Below, one piece after another: positions 43,508 to 52,035 of a stretch of DNA of 64,000 bases (within the stretch, counting starts at the first letter, position 1; the number at the start of each line of letters is the position of its first letter). The notes beneath the pieces are model-generated. The model saw only the letters and a program-made list of their open reading frames with translations. It had not been told where the DNA came from and did not search any database. Source of the DNA: Glutamicibacter sp. B1 (GTDB taxonomy: Bacteria; Actinomycetota; Actinomycetes; Actinomycetales; Micrococcaceae); contig NZ_CP125942.1 in assembly GCF_039602135.1 (NCBI RefSeq), forward strand, positions 3,348,001 to 3,412,000, read 5' to 3'. A program made the translations under genes and the position numbers.

Positions 43508-44947
43508 GTGCCCTCACCTGTTCTCACCGAAAAACCCAGTTCCCGAATGACGGTCGGCATCCTCGCCTCCGCAGGCATCGCCTCATCATTGACGCAAACC
43601 ATGGTGACGCCTCTGATCCCTCAGTTGCCCGAAATTTTTAACACCTCACCGGATAACACCGCGTGGATTATCACCGCAACACTGCTGGCGGCGGCCGTCG
43701 TTATGCCCATCTCCGGCCGACTCGGCGACCTGTTCGGCAAGCGTCGAGTACTCCTGTTACTGGCCATCCCGCTGATCCTCGGTGGCGCAATCTGCGCGCT
43801 GGCACCCAATGTCACCGTGATGATCTTGGGACGCACACTTCAGGGTTTAGGCTCCGGTATGGTCCCACTAGGCATTGCCATGCTCCGCGACCTCGTCGAT
43901 GCGGAACATTTACCCTCGGCCATCGCCACCGTGTCGGCAACTCTGGGTGTGGGTGGAGCGATCGGCCTGCCACTCTCGGCAGCCATCATCCAGTTCTCCT
44001 CCTGGCGTGTGCTCTTCTACCTCTGCGCGGCAATCACCCTGATCGTCGCCCTGTTGATCTTCAAGTTCATTCCCGTCGTTGGCACCACCACCGCCAAGAC
44101 CAACTTCGACTGGGCCGGGGCCATTGGACTGGGCGTAGGACTGATTGCCCTCATGCTCGGCATCTCCAAGGGCTCAACCTGGGGTTGGGGATCCCCGCTG
44201 GTTCTGGGACTGCTCATCGCTGCGGTAGTGGTGCTGTTGCTGTGGGGCCTGTGGGAATTTCGAGCCACCGCTCCCCTAGTAGATTTGCGCACCGCAGCGA
44301 TTCCGCGGGTACTGCTGACCAACATTGCCTCGATTTTTGTGGGCTTTGGAATGTACTCCAGCTCGCTGGTGATGCCACAGATCCTGCAGATGCCCGCCGA
44401 AGCCGGTTATGGGCTGGGGCAAAGCGTCCTCGCCGCCGGACTATGGATGGCACCGGCCGGACTGATGATGCTTGTCCTCTCCCCTGTGGGAGGACGACTC
44501 ACCGGGGCCAAGGGACCAAAATTCACCCTGGTCTTGGGCATCCTCATCATGGCTGCCGGCTATGGCGTCGGGCAGTTGGGCATGGGCTCAACCTGGGGCT
44601 TACTCGCTACCAGCCTGGTCATTAACAGTGGCGTGGCACTGGCCTATGGCGCCATGCCCACCATCATCATGGGCGCTGTACCGCGCAGTGAAACCGGGGC
44701 GGCCAACGGTCTGAACACCCTCATGCGTTCCTTGGGTACTACTGGCGGTGCGGCCATCTTCGGGTTGGTGCTCGCCGATATGACCATCGACTTCCATGGC
44801 ACGGTCCTTCCTTCCGAAACCGGCTTCCACACGGCCCTCTGGCTCGGTGCCGGCATTAGCCTTCTCGCAGCGGTGATCGCCGCCTGCATTCCCGCCGCCA
44901 AGAAAGCCACCGAGGTTCGGCTTGAAGAGGCAACCCAGAACGCCTAG
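43508..44947 (+). CDS. MFS drug-efflux transporter (DHA2, 14-helix EmrB/QacA type)
   Basis: A 479-residue major-facilitator transporter with about 14 helices. The motif-A-like loop is GRLGDLFGKRRVLLLLAIPL and the DHA2-specific motif C region is LGVGGAIGLPLSAAIIQFSS. The start is a GTG at 43508 with CGAAGG eight bases upstream; a TTG at 43472 lies in the operator and is unlikely. It probably expels a lipophilic or cationic compound and is controlled by the divergent MarR protein. Confidence 0.9.
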   Translation: MPSPVLTEKPSSRMTVGILASAGIASSLTQTMVTPLIPQLPEIFNTSPDNTAWIITATLLAAAVVMPISGRLGDLFGKRRVLLLLAIPLILGGAICALAPNVTVMILGRTLQGLGSGMVPLGIAMLRDLVDAEHLPSAIATVSATLGVGGAIGLPLSAAIIQFSSWRVLFYLCAAITLIVALLIFKFIPVVGTTTAKTNFDWAGAIGLGVGLIALMLGISKGSTWGWGSPLVLGLLIAAVVVLLLWGLWEFRATAPLVDLRTAAIPRVLLTNIASIFVGFGMYSSSLVMPQILQMPAEAGYGLGQSVLAAGLWMAPAGLMMLVLSPVGGRLTGAKGPKFTLVLGILIMAAGYGVGQLGMGSTWGLLATSLVINSGVALAYGAMPTIIMGAVPRSETGAANGLNTLMRSLGTTGGAAIFGLVLADMTIDFHGTVLPSETGFHTALWLGAGISLLAAVIAACIPAAKKATEVRLEEATQNA

Positions 44948-45017
44948 GCCAAGGAATACATGGTGAGCGTGCAGTGCATGCTTATTGCATCCACAGAGAG
45001 CACCCCTAGAGTTATAA

Positions 45018-45045
45018 GTACCTCATGAAGGTGCGAGTGATGACG
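45018..45045 (+). ncRNA. Copy C of the four-copy conserved leader/sRNA-like element
   Basis: GTACCTCATGAAGGTGCGAG followed by TGATGACG. GTACCT and AGGTGC can form a six-pair stem around CATGA, including one T-G wobble. Upstream it shares CCCCTAGAGT plus TATAAG with copy D (CCCCTAGAGT plus ATTAAG), looking like a -10 region. It is followed by a perfect terminator. Confidence 0.65.
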
Positions 45046-45050
45046 AAAAA

Positions 45051-45086
45051 CTGGCCCTGTCGGTCTTGCGACAGGGCCAGTTTTTT
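45051..45086 (+). terminator. Strong Rho-independent terminator after copy C
   Basis: CTGGCCCTGT (45051-45060) pairs exactly with ACAGGGCCAG (45071-45080) and six T follow. It also ends the MFS gene transcript about 100 bases downstream of its stop. Confidence 0.92.
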
Positions 45087-45181
45087 GCCGTTTTTTGCGT
45101 TCAGCATGCCCGCTGTCGCATCCATATCCAATGCGCAGTCCCTACTTATTTCGCACACAGGCAGCGCCCCTAGAGTATTAA

Positions 45182-45210
45182 GTACCTCATGAAGGTGCGA
45201 GTGATGATCG
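45182..45210 (+). ncRNA. Copy D of the four-copy conserved leader/sRNA-like element
   Basis: GTACCTCATGAAGGTGCGAG followed by TGATGATCG, in tandem with copy C 164 bases upstream and sharing its promoter-like upstream sequence. It is followed by a different hairpin. It lies 134 bases before the SulP transporter gene, so an attenuator role for that gene is also possible. Confidence 0.65.
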
Positions 45211-45211
45211 A

Positions 45212-45255
45212 GAAGCCCCAGCCTCACCGGAATTATCCGGCCCGGCTGGGGCTTC
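45212..45255 (+). terminator. Terminator hairpin after copy D
   Basis: GAAGCCCCAGCC (45212-45223) pairs with GGCTGGGGCTTC (45244-45255); CCGG/CCGG in the loop can extend the stem. A short AT-rich stretch follows, so it is weaker than the copy C terminator. Confidence 0.8.
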
Positions 45256-45343
45256 GAATTTAAACACCATCACCCTCGGTGCGATAACGTTATTTGGTCC
45301 CCGAGCTTTTAACACCCGGGACACCAGATTGAATGGAGCCCCG

Positions 45344-46834
45344 GTGAGTACCCCGACTGCACAGCTAACCCCGTTACAACGCCAGTCGGTATGGCGCACC
45401 CTCAAATCTCCTCGACTGCTCAAGACCGAATTGCTCGCCGGTCTGGTGGTGTCCCTGGCACTGATCCCCGAGGTGATCGCCTTTACCGTGATCGCCGGGG
45501 TGGATCCACGCGTGGGGATCTTCGCCTCTTTCACCATGTCCGTGGTCATCGCCTTCACCGGCGGACGCCCGGCCATGATTTCGGCCGCTGCCGGCGCGGT
45601 AGCCTTGGTGGTCGCACCACTGGTGCGCACCTATGGGGTGGAATATCTCTTTGCCACGGTGATCCTTGCCGGGGTCATTCAGGTGGTTCTTGCCGCGTTG
45701 GGCGTGGCCAAATTACTGCGCTTCATTCCCCGGCAGGTCATGATCGGCTTTGTTAACGGTCTAGCCATCTCGATTTTCTGGGCACAGATGCCCGAGCTGC
45801 GCAATGTTCCCTGGCAGGTGTATCCGCTAGTCATTCTGGGAGTGGTGATCGTTTGCTACTTCCCGAAAATCACCAAGGCGGTGCCCGCGCCATTGATCGC
45901 CATCGTGGCGCTCACCGCGATCACGATCTTCGCAAAAATCGTGGTGCCCACCGTGGGTGATAAGGGCGAACTGCCCGAATCCTTGCCCTTACTGCATCTG
46001 CCCGGGGTGCCGCTGAACCTTGAAACCCTGAAGATCATCGCGCCCTACGCCATCGCGGTGGCTTTTGTGGGGTTGCTCGAATCCTTGCTCACCGCCAAAT
46101 TGGTGGACGACATCACCGATACGCCCTCGAGTAAAACCCGCGAGTCCTGGGCCCAGGGCACCGCAAATATTGTCACCGGATTCTTTGGCGGGATCTGCGG
46201 TTGCGCGATGATCGGGCAAACCATGGTGGGGGTGAAGGTCTCCGGGGGCCGCACGCGCATCTCCACGGCCTTTGCCGGAATTTTCATGTTGCTGCTGGCG
46301 GTATTGCTCGGCGATGTGGTGGCGCAAATTCCGATGGCCGCACTGGTCGCGGTGATGATCGTCGTCTCGGCCACCACCTTTGACTGGCATTCGATTCGCC
46401 CCAGCACGCTGAAGATGATGCCCAAGAGCGAAACCTTCGTCATGCTCATTACCGTGGTGCTCACCGTGCTGACCCACAACCTGGCCATCGGTGTGGGCGT
46501 GGGCATCCTTTCAGCCATGGTGCTCTTTGCCAATCGCGTGGCCCACATGGTCACCGTGACGCGCACCGTGGATGGCGAACAGGCCCTGTACGAGGTCAAC
46601 GGAGAGCTGTTCTTCGCCTCCTCCAACGACCTGTACACCCAGTTCCGCTACGCCGAGGATCCACAGCGGATCGTGATTGATCTGAGTGCTTCACACCTGT
46701 GGGATGCCTCGACTATCGCGTCGGTGGATTCGATCCGCGCCAAGTACCAGAACTACGGAAAGACCGTTGAAATCCGCGGCCTGAACGAGGCCAGCCAGAA
46801 AATGCAGGACCGGCTGGGCGGGAAGCTGTCCTGA
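45344..46834 (+). CDS. SulP-family anion transporter with STAS domain
   Basis: A 496-residue SulP/SLC26 transporter. Residues 25-390 are the membrane domain (LLAGLVVSLALIPEVIAFTV, GGRPAMISAAAGAVALVVAP, GFFGGICGCAMIGQTMVGVK) and residues 395-496 a C-terminal STAS domain (YEVNGELFFASSNDLYTQFR). Members carry sulfate, bicarbonate or dicarboxylates; this branch (short STAS, YchM-like) cannot be assigned to one ion. The GTG at 45344 follows GGAG; a TTG at 45329 is possible. It is preceded by the copy D element and hairpin. Confidence 0.92.
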   Translation: MSTPTAQLTPLQRQSVWRTLKSPRLLKTELLAGLVVSLALIPEVIAFTVIAGVDPRVGIFASFTMSVVIAFTGGRPAMISAAAGAVALVVAPLVRTYGVEYLFATVILAGVIQVVLAALGVAKLLRFIPRQVMIGFVNGLAISIFWAQMPELRNVPWQVYPLVILGVVIVCYFPKITKAVPAPLIAIVALTAITIFAKIVVPTVGDKGELPESLPLLHLPGVPLNLETLKIIAPYAIAVAFVGLLESLLTAKLVDDITDTPSSKTRESWAQGTANIVTGFFGGICGCAMIGQTMVGVKVSGGRTRISTAFAGIFMLLLAVLLGDVVAQIPMAALVAVMIVVSATTFDWHSIRPSTLKMMPKSETFVMLITVVLTVLTHNLAIGVGVGILSAMVLFANRVAHMVTVTRTVDGEQALYEVNGELFFASSNDLYTQFRYAEDPQRIVIDLSASHLWDASTIASVDSIRAKYQNYGKTVEIRGLNEASQKMQDRLGGKLS

Positions 46835-46843
46835 GCCAGCAGG

Positions 46844-47884
46844 CTAGCCTTCGCCATCGGCGCGCTTCCGCTCGCTCGCCCGGCTGCGTTTCAAGGCGTA
46901 CATGTCCCGGTCCGCCCGCAGGATCATGGTGCTCAGGTTGTCATCGCTGCGCGCCTGGGCCGTGCCGAAACTCCACGCCAGGTCCGAGGAGGCCTCGATG
47001 CGCTCCATGAGTTGCTGCGCCTGGCAGCGCGACGTGCTGGGGAACACCACCACGAATTCGTCCCCGCCCAGGCGGCACACCAGATCTCCCGCGCGGGTGC
47101 TGCTGCGCAGGTGATTCACCAGGCTCTTGAGTGCGCGGTCGCCGGCTTCATGCCCCTCGTTGTCATTGATTTGCTTGAATCCGTCCATGTCCAGCAGCGC
47201 CACGGCCAGCGGGCTGCTGGCGCGTCGCGACGCCACCAGGGCGGCCTCTCCCCTGACCGCCAGCCCCGTGCGATTCAGGGCACCGGTGAGCGCATCGATC
47301 TGGGTCTGCTGCCGGAACCGGCGCTTGACGAAGTGACCGATGAACATTCCCGCCATGGTGAAGAAGACCAGGCTCAGGATATTGAGCAAGCCGCTTTGGT
47401 GCTCGGTGCCCGCCGCCGGCCCGAAATACACCGAATACGGGATGGTGAAGAGCATGACCGGGTAGATCGTCCAGCTGGTAACGGCCGGGCTGAAGAGCCA
47501 GGACAGATACAGCGCGATGAGCGGGAACTCCTGGAGCCTGAAGACGATCTGCTCATGGTTCACGGAAAAGCCGACGAAGATCACGAAGGCCGACAGCTCG
47601 CTCACGGCTCCGAGGTAGGCAATCCACAGCGGGAAGCGATCCAGGTAGATCCACACCAGGATGACGCCGGCCAGTGCCCCCAGCACGCGGGCCACCGCCA
47701 GGGCGTGGAACACCGGCGAACTGAAGTCATTGACCAGGTTGACCGAGTAGAACACCAACAGGAAGGCGGACGCCATGCCTGTCACGGCCACCTCCAGGCG
47801 GCTGATTCGCAGCAGCCGGGCCGGTAGGAGGCGGGCCCACCAGAAAGCACCATCACTTTCACGGCGTCGTGAAACAATCGGCAT
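46844..47884 (-). CDS. Membrane-anchored diguanylate cyclase (GGDEF)
   Basis: A 346-residue protein that makes c-di-GMP. About six membrane helices occupy residues 30-185; the C-terminal GGDEF domain (about 195-345) has LTGALNRTG, LLDMDGFKQINDNEGHEAGD and the intact RLGGDEFVVVF. An inhibitory I-site (RAGD, five residues before GGDEF) is present, so product feedback is likely. The ATG at 47884 has GGAAAG upstream; a start at 47935 is possible. It is divergent from an EAL protein, giving a synthesis/degradation pair beside a polysaccharide synthase. Confidence 0.93.
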   Translation of the reverse strand: MPIVSRRRESDGAFWWARLLPARLLRISRLEVAVTGMASAFLLVFYSVNLVNDFSSPVFHALAVARVLGALAGVILVWIYLDRFPLWIAYLGAVSELSAFVIFVGFSVNHEQIVFRLQEFPLIALYLSWLFSPAVTSWTIYPVMLFTIPYSVYFGPAAGTEHQSGLLNILSLVFFTMAGMFIGHFVKRRFRQQTQIDALTGALNRTGLAVRGEAALVASRRASSPLAVALLDMDGFKQINDNEGHEAGDRALKSLVNHLRSSTRAGDLVCRLGGDEFVVVFPSTSRCQAQQLMERIEASSDLAWSFGTAQARSDDNLSTMILRADRDMYALKRSRASERKRADGEG

Positions 47885-48015
47885 TACGTACTTTCCTTTC
47901 CCGTAATGTGCTGGCTTCGGCGCTTTTCGGGCCATGACGGGGTATGATCACCTTTGTGCGCATCGGCCTAATCAGTGCCCATACTTTCAATCGAAATCGC
48001 CAGGTTAGGTGGACT

Positions 48016-48711
48016 ATGAAGTTCGCGTTTCAGCCGTTAATCGACCTACATTCGAAAACTCTACTGGGTTTTGAAGCCCTCGCACGATTCGACGATGGGC
48101 GCGGTCCGCACGAGCACTTCGCGCAGGCAGCTGCCGAAGGGCGCCTGATCAGCCTGGAGCTGGAGGCCATCGAGCAAATCCTGTCCGCCAGCGCGGCCAT
48201 CCCCGACGGCATGCTGCTGACCGTCAACGCCTCGGGCCCCACCATCGAGGCGTTCGCGACCGCCGGCCAGCGCCTGGACGCGCGCTTGACCTGGGGGCTG
48301 GAGCTGAACGAGGAATCCGCGCCGGAGCTGTGCGCCCGGGCCCGCTCCTATGCCGATTTGCTGGGCTGCCTCTTGCTCATCGACGATGCCGGGGTCGGCT
48401 ACGCGACCGCGGAACGCATCATGCTGCTGAAGCCGAATATCGTCAAGCTCGATCGCACCATGATCGGGCGGTACGCCTCCTCCGAATGCATCCGCGACCT
48501 CGTCGACTCGCTGCTGGAAGCCGCCAGGCGCACCGGGGCGAAAACCCTGGCCGAAGGCGTGGAAACTGAGGAGCACCTGGAGCTGGTGCAGCTCCTCGGC
48601 TTCGACTACGCACAGGGCTACTACTTCTCGCCCGGACTGCTCGAAGGCGACCTGGCCGCCGGGATGCGCGACCTAGGACGACGCGTCGGGATCGATATTC
48701 CTTGTTTCTGA
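48016..48711 (+). CDS. Stand-alone EAL-domain protein (c-di-GMP phosphodiesterase)
   Basis: A 232-residue protein that is essentially one EAL domain: FQPLIDLHSKTLLGFEALAR, TVNASGPTIE, LELNEES, LLIDDAGVGYATAERIMLLK, VKLDRTMIG and LAEGVETEEHLE. The EAL glutamate, the Asn, the DD pair (here DDAGVGY instead of DDFGTGY) and the late Glu are in place, so hydrolysis of c-di-GMP is plausible. The ATG at 48016 has GGTTAGGTGG upstream. It overlaps the convergent small membrane gene by 39 bases. Confidence 0.9.
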   Translation: MKFAFQPLIDLHSKTLLGFEALARFDDGRGPHEHFAQAAAEGRLISLELEAIEQILSASAAIPDGMLLTVNASGPTIEAFATAGQRLDARLTWGLELNEESAPELCARARSYADLLGCLLLIDDAGVGYATAERIMLLKPNIVKLDRTMIGRYASSECIRDLVDSLLEAARRTGAKTLAEGVETEEHLELVQLLGFDYAQGYYFSPGLLEGDLAAGMRDLGRRVGIDIPCF

Positions 48712-48897
48712 GCGCCGTTCCCGCCCCTTGGAGCCGCCCAGGCGCAGCACCGGAAGGATCTTGGACAGGCTCAGGACCAGATACAGCACGGTGTTGATGG
48801 CGACGAATGAGGCGAGGATGCCGAACCAGGGGGTGAGCAAGATGCTCTCGGGCAGCAGTATTCCGCGCGGTAGTATGACCAGGTGGCCCAGGATCAT
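48673..48897 (-). CDS. Small membrane protein coupled to the glycosyltransferase
   Basis: A 74-residue protein with one or two hydrophobic segments (MILGHLVILPRGILLPESIL; ILASFVAINTVLYLVLSL) and a charged C-terminus. Its ATG overlaps the glycosyltransferase stop by four bases and follows AGGAGACCTCC, so it is co-translated. It may be an accessory subunit of the polysaccharide synthase, as small membrane partners often are; that is inferred from position only. Confidence 0.72.
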   Translation of the reverse strand: MILGHLVILPRGILLPESILLTPWFGILASFVAINTVLYLVLSLSKILPVLRLGGSKGRERRSETRNIDPDASS

Positions 48898-50330
48898 GAG
48901 GAGGTCTCCTTGCTGGTGGCGGCGTGTTCTACGTGTTTCCATTCGGCCCGGCGCGCGAAGGCGATGTCGGCCACGCCCTTGAGGAATGCGAGGTCGAGGA
49001 AGGCGTCGTAGACCAGTTCGGGGATCACCAGGGCGGCCACGATGCGCGCCCGCCACCCGCCCTGCCAGGCCGTGACGACGCGTTCCACCGCGAACAGCGC
49101 GCCAAGCAGCATCCAGAAGGGGAACCAGACCCAGGTGTCCATTGAAACGAGCATGATCAGCATCAGCGCGAAGTAGCTGAACAGGGCGATCACCCCATAG
49201 CCGATGCCGATCTGCTGCGCCCAATAGCGCATCGTCTGGGGCGTGACCCCATAGGCGCCGAGGTTCTCCAGCGCACCGCGCTGCCAGCGCAGGCGCTGCG
49301 CCCACAGCATCTTCCACGTGGGCATGAGCTCGGTGACCACCGTGCAGGGCTCGGGCGAGGTCGTGAGCGCCCCGAGGGTCTTCAGCGCGATCGTCAGCTC
49401 GTTGTCCTCGGTCAGCGCGGCCGTGTCATAGACGTCCCCGCGGCGTCCGGGCAATACGGTGCCGCGGCAGGCCGCGACTTCGCGCAACGCCGACGCGCGG
49501 AAGACCGAGGCCGTTCCGGTGAGGACAAACACCCGGCCATTCCTGCGGCTGATTTCGCGCTGGTACCGCGTGTATTCATTGCGCTGGAACTGGCCGAGCA
49601 GCCCGTGGCCTTCCTCGCCGTGGAACAGCCCGCCCACCGCGCACAGCGCACGATCCTGGGTGAAGCGATCACGGGCTGTGGCCAGGAAATGATCACCGAT
49701 CTGGCTATCGGCATCCATGACCATGACGCAGTCATTATCGCCCAGCTCCGGGAGCAGTGCGCTCAGCGCCTGGTTCAGGGCCCCGCCCTTCTTGTGGATG
49801 TTGTCCCGGGATTCGAAGACTTCCACCCCGTGCTGTCGAGCGACCTCGACCGTCTTGTCGGTGCAGTTATCGGCCACGACGATCACGCGCGAGGGAGCAA
49901 AGTGCTGCTGGTCGAGCGCCTTCAGGGTTTCGGGAAGCGAGCGTTCCTCGTTGTGGGCCGGGATCAGAACGCTGATGGTGACCGGTCCGGCATGCACCCC
50001 GCGGGTCCGGTCCATGATCCCCTTGGGGGCCAGGGGGCGGCCGGAGGATTGCACCGGGGTACGTCGGTAGCGCAGCGTGACGATTCGTTCGCCGATGACC
50101 ACCAGCAGCACGAGGACCACGGCGGCGGTGACGGCAAAGAGGAGAATATCCAGCGCCGGCAGCTCGCTGCTGTAGAAGGTCGTCCACAGGTTGCCGATGT
50201 GGAATTCCGCTGGATTCCACATCTGCACCGGTTGGCCGCGCGCACCCAGCGCCCAGACCAGCAAGGCTGCGGCAAGCGCGACGATGAGGATGACCAAGAT
50301 CCCGACCAGCCGGCCAAAGTGCTTATGCAA
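48894..50330 (-). CDS. Membrane glycosyltransferase family 2 (PgaC/BcsA-like processive synthase)
   Basis: A 478-residue processive GT2 enzyme. Two N-terminal helices (about 8-30, 60-85) are followed by the catalytic domain (VLIPAHNEERSLPETLKALD, VMVMDADSQIG with the DxD, TEDNELTIALK with the acceptor ED, and QRLRWQRGALENL, the processive QxxRW) and about three C-terminal helices. It builds and exports an exopolysaccharide such as poly-N-acetylglucosamine or hyaluronan/cellulose-like. No PilZ domain is seen, so c-di-GMP control by the adjacent GGDEF/EAL pair would need another receptor. Start is a TTG at 50330. Confidence 0.93.
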   Translation of the reverse strand: MHKHFGRLVGILVILIVALAAALLVWALGARGQPVQMWNPAEFHIGNLWTTFYSSELPALDILLFAVTAAVVLVLLVVIGERIVTLRYRRTPVQSSGRPLAPKGIMDRTRGVHAGPVTISVLIPAHNEERSLPETLKALDQQHFAPSRVIVVADNCTDKTVEVARQHGVEVFESRDNIHKKGGALNQALSALLPELGDNDCVMVMDADSQIGDHFLATARDRFTQDRALCAVGGLFHGEEGHGLLGQFQRNEYTRYQREISRRNGRVFVLTGTASVFRASALREVAACRGTVLPGRRGDVYDTAALTEDNELTIALKTLGALTTSPEPCTVVTELMPTWKMLWAQRLRWQRGALENLGAYGVTPQTMRYWAQQIGIGYGVIALFSYFALMLIMLVSMDTWVWFPFWMLLGALFAVERVVTAWQGGWRARIVAALVIPELVYDAFLDLAFLKGVADIAFARRAEWKHVEHAATSKETSS

Positions 50331-50516
50331 TGTAGTGCCCCATTTCCGTATCGGCAGGAATTGTGAGAGGTGGCGGGAAATCCTGCCGGCTGCGCGGCAG
50401 TTCCACCAGTTAGAAAAAAACTAACATGTTCCGTCGCCGCAGCCAACAACGGGCAAGTGCACGCTGACCGGGGATTCCGGGGGATGCGCACCTCCCGGAA
50501 AAAATTCACGAAGATT

Positions 50517-50544
50517 CCAATCCGTCGCGCGCCCGGGGCCGAAT
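50517..50544 (+). promoter_or_regulatory. SigK-type promoter of the fasciclin gene
   Basis: CCAATC at 50517-50522, a 16-base spacer, and CCGAAT at 50539-50544, 75 bases before the fasciclin ATG. The same CCAATC-N16-CCGAAT architecture precedes the molybdopterin oxidoreductase gene. It resembles the mycobacterial SigK consensus (CCATCC / CCGAAT). Confidence 0.65.
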
Positions 50545-50618
50545 GCCCTATGACAGCCCAAGCCAAGGGGTTTGGATCAACGACTGGCCCAACGGGGTCG
50601 CCAGGTAAGGAGTTCGAC

Positions 50619-51314
50619 ATGAAAACCATGCAGCGCAAGACGGCAGGACTGCTCTCGATCGCCGCGGTCGCCGCGTTCGGATTGAGCGCCTGCTCGATGG
50701 ACAACAGCAGCGAGACCGCCCCCAGCAGCGAAAGCTCGGCCTCCAGCATGAGCGAGAGCAGCCCGAGCGCATCCGAGGATTCGGGCATGGCCAGCGAATC
50801 GGCCATGGACCCTGCTTCCAATCTTGTGGGCCCGGGCTGCGCGGCCTACGCGGAGGCAGTGCCTGAAGGCGATGGCTCGGTGGCCGGCATGGCCAAGGAT
50901 CCGGTTGCCGTGGCAGCATCCAACAACCCGTTGCTGACCACCCTCACCAAGGCCGTCTCGGGAAAGCTGAACAAGGACGTGGACCTGGTGGACACGCTCA
51001 ACGGCGATGAGTTCACCGTCTTCGCACCGGTGGATGACGCATTCAAGGCCATTCCAGAAAAAGACCTGAACGCTGTCGTGTCGGATGCCGACATGCTGAC
51101 CAAGGTGCTGACCTACCATGTGGTCCCCGGCCAGATAACTCCCGATGATTTGAAGGGTGATCTGAAAACTGTTGAAGGCGACAAGGTCAAGATCAGCGGC
51201 AGCGGTGATGACCTAATGGTCAACGATGCCAAGGTCATTTGCGGTGGCGTGCAGACTGCCAATGCCACCGTCTACCTCGTTGATTCGGTTCTGATGCCAC
51301 CGGCAAAGAAATAG
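50619..51314 (+). CDS. Fasciclin-domain lipoprotein (MPT70/MPT83-like)
   Basis: A 231-residue surface lipoprotein. The signal peptide (LLSIAAVAAFGLSACS) ends at a lipobox; a Ser/Ala-rich linker (residues 30-65) leads to a single FAS1 domain (about 95-229) with LTTLTKAVSGKLNKDVDLVD, FTVFAPVDDAFKAIPEKDL and LTYHVVPGQITPDDL. In mycobacteria such proteins (MPT70/MPT83) are the main SigK targets, and here a sigK/rskA locus follows. The ATG at 50619 has GGTAAGGAG upstream; the longer frame has no signal peptide. Confidence 0.93.
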   Translation: MKTMQRKTAGLLSIAAVAAFGLSACSMDNSSETAPSSESSASSMSESSPSASEDSGMASESAMDPASNLVGPGCAAYAEAVPEGDGSVAGMAKDPVAVAASNNPLLTTLTKAVSGKLNKDVDLVDTLNGDEFTVFAPVDDAFKAIPEKDLNAVVSDADMLTKVLTYHVVPGQITPDDLKGDLKTVEGDKVKISGSGDDLMVNDAKVICGGVQTANATVYLVDSVLMPPAKK

Positions 51315-51334
51315 CACTACGGCATAATACCGAA

Positions 51335-51384
51335 GAAGCCAGGGAATGAGCGATGCACGATTTGGGAGCCCGTTCCCTGGCTTC
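51335..51384 (+). terminator. Terminator after the fasciclin gene
   Basis: GAAGCCAGGGAA (51335-51346) pairs exactly with TTCCCTGGCTTC (51373-51384) across a 26-base loop. No T-run follows, so it may be an inverted repeat with partial terminator function. Confidence 0.65.
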
Positions 51385-51479
51385 CGTCTACCCAAGATTT
51401 GACCTGCAGCCGTTTCCTGAACGAGAGCAATGGCCCTTGACGCTACGGGGTCGTTGAACCCAAGATTCTGAATCGAGAA

Positions 51480-51932
51480 GTTGAAGTCACCGACGGTTCA
51501 GCGCCGGATGAAGCTCTCTTGCTTCAAGCAGCGCAAGGAGATGAAGCAGCTACGCAGCCTTATGGCGGACTTGTCCCAAGAGTGTTCGGTTTTAACGCCC
51601 GTCAACTGAGCGATGAAGTCCAAAGGCAGGAAGCTATCCAAGAAATACTTCCAGACGCCTGACAGCATGTTGATGGCTTCGCCACTGTGCGAACTACCGC
51701 ACCAACTTGGCTGCTGAAGATCGTCCATCAGCCTGCTGTCGGACAGATCCGCTTCACTTCAGAGCGCCCGGAATCTGAACTGGAAATCGCTGTTGAAACC
51801 TCCTAAGCAAGACATCAACCAATGTAGGGAAGAGTAGTACGGCCTGATGAAGTCAAACGCATGATCGAAGCTCTTCGCCAACTGACTGAAGAGCAAAGAG
51901 GTACGATCCAACTGGTCTATTTCGGGGTTTGA
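51480..51932 (+). pseudogene. Decayed ECF sigma factor (SigK-type)
   Basis: Pieces of an ECF sigma factor are readable in two frames. LLLQAAQGDEAAT...VPRVFGF (region 2 start) ends at TGA 51660. A frame shifted by one carries WLLKIVHQPAVGQIR (the usual WLLTIAHRRAVDRVR). The first frame resumes with MIEALRQLTEEQRGTIQLVY, the start of region 4, and ends at TGA 51930. The DNA-binding helix of region 4 (the usual YREVA segment) is missing before the anti-sigma gene. Several lesions exist, so it is inactive, although the partner rskA downstream is intact. Confidence 0.8.
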
Positions 51933-52035
51933 CGCATTGTTAGATCCTTGATCATGCTCAACTACCTGTGGTGATCGTGAAAGCCGGCTCACGAGACAGA
52001 ACGAAGGAAATACGAGAATTACTGGGAGCCATGTC

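Noticed and set aside
48900..49317. N-terminal extension of the small membrane protein frame at 48673
   Set aside because: It is out of frame with and inside the glycosyltransferase gene, Arg/Ala-rich as shadow frames of GC-rich genes are; the ATG at 48897 has the ribosome site.
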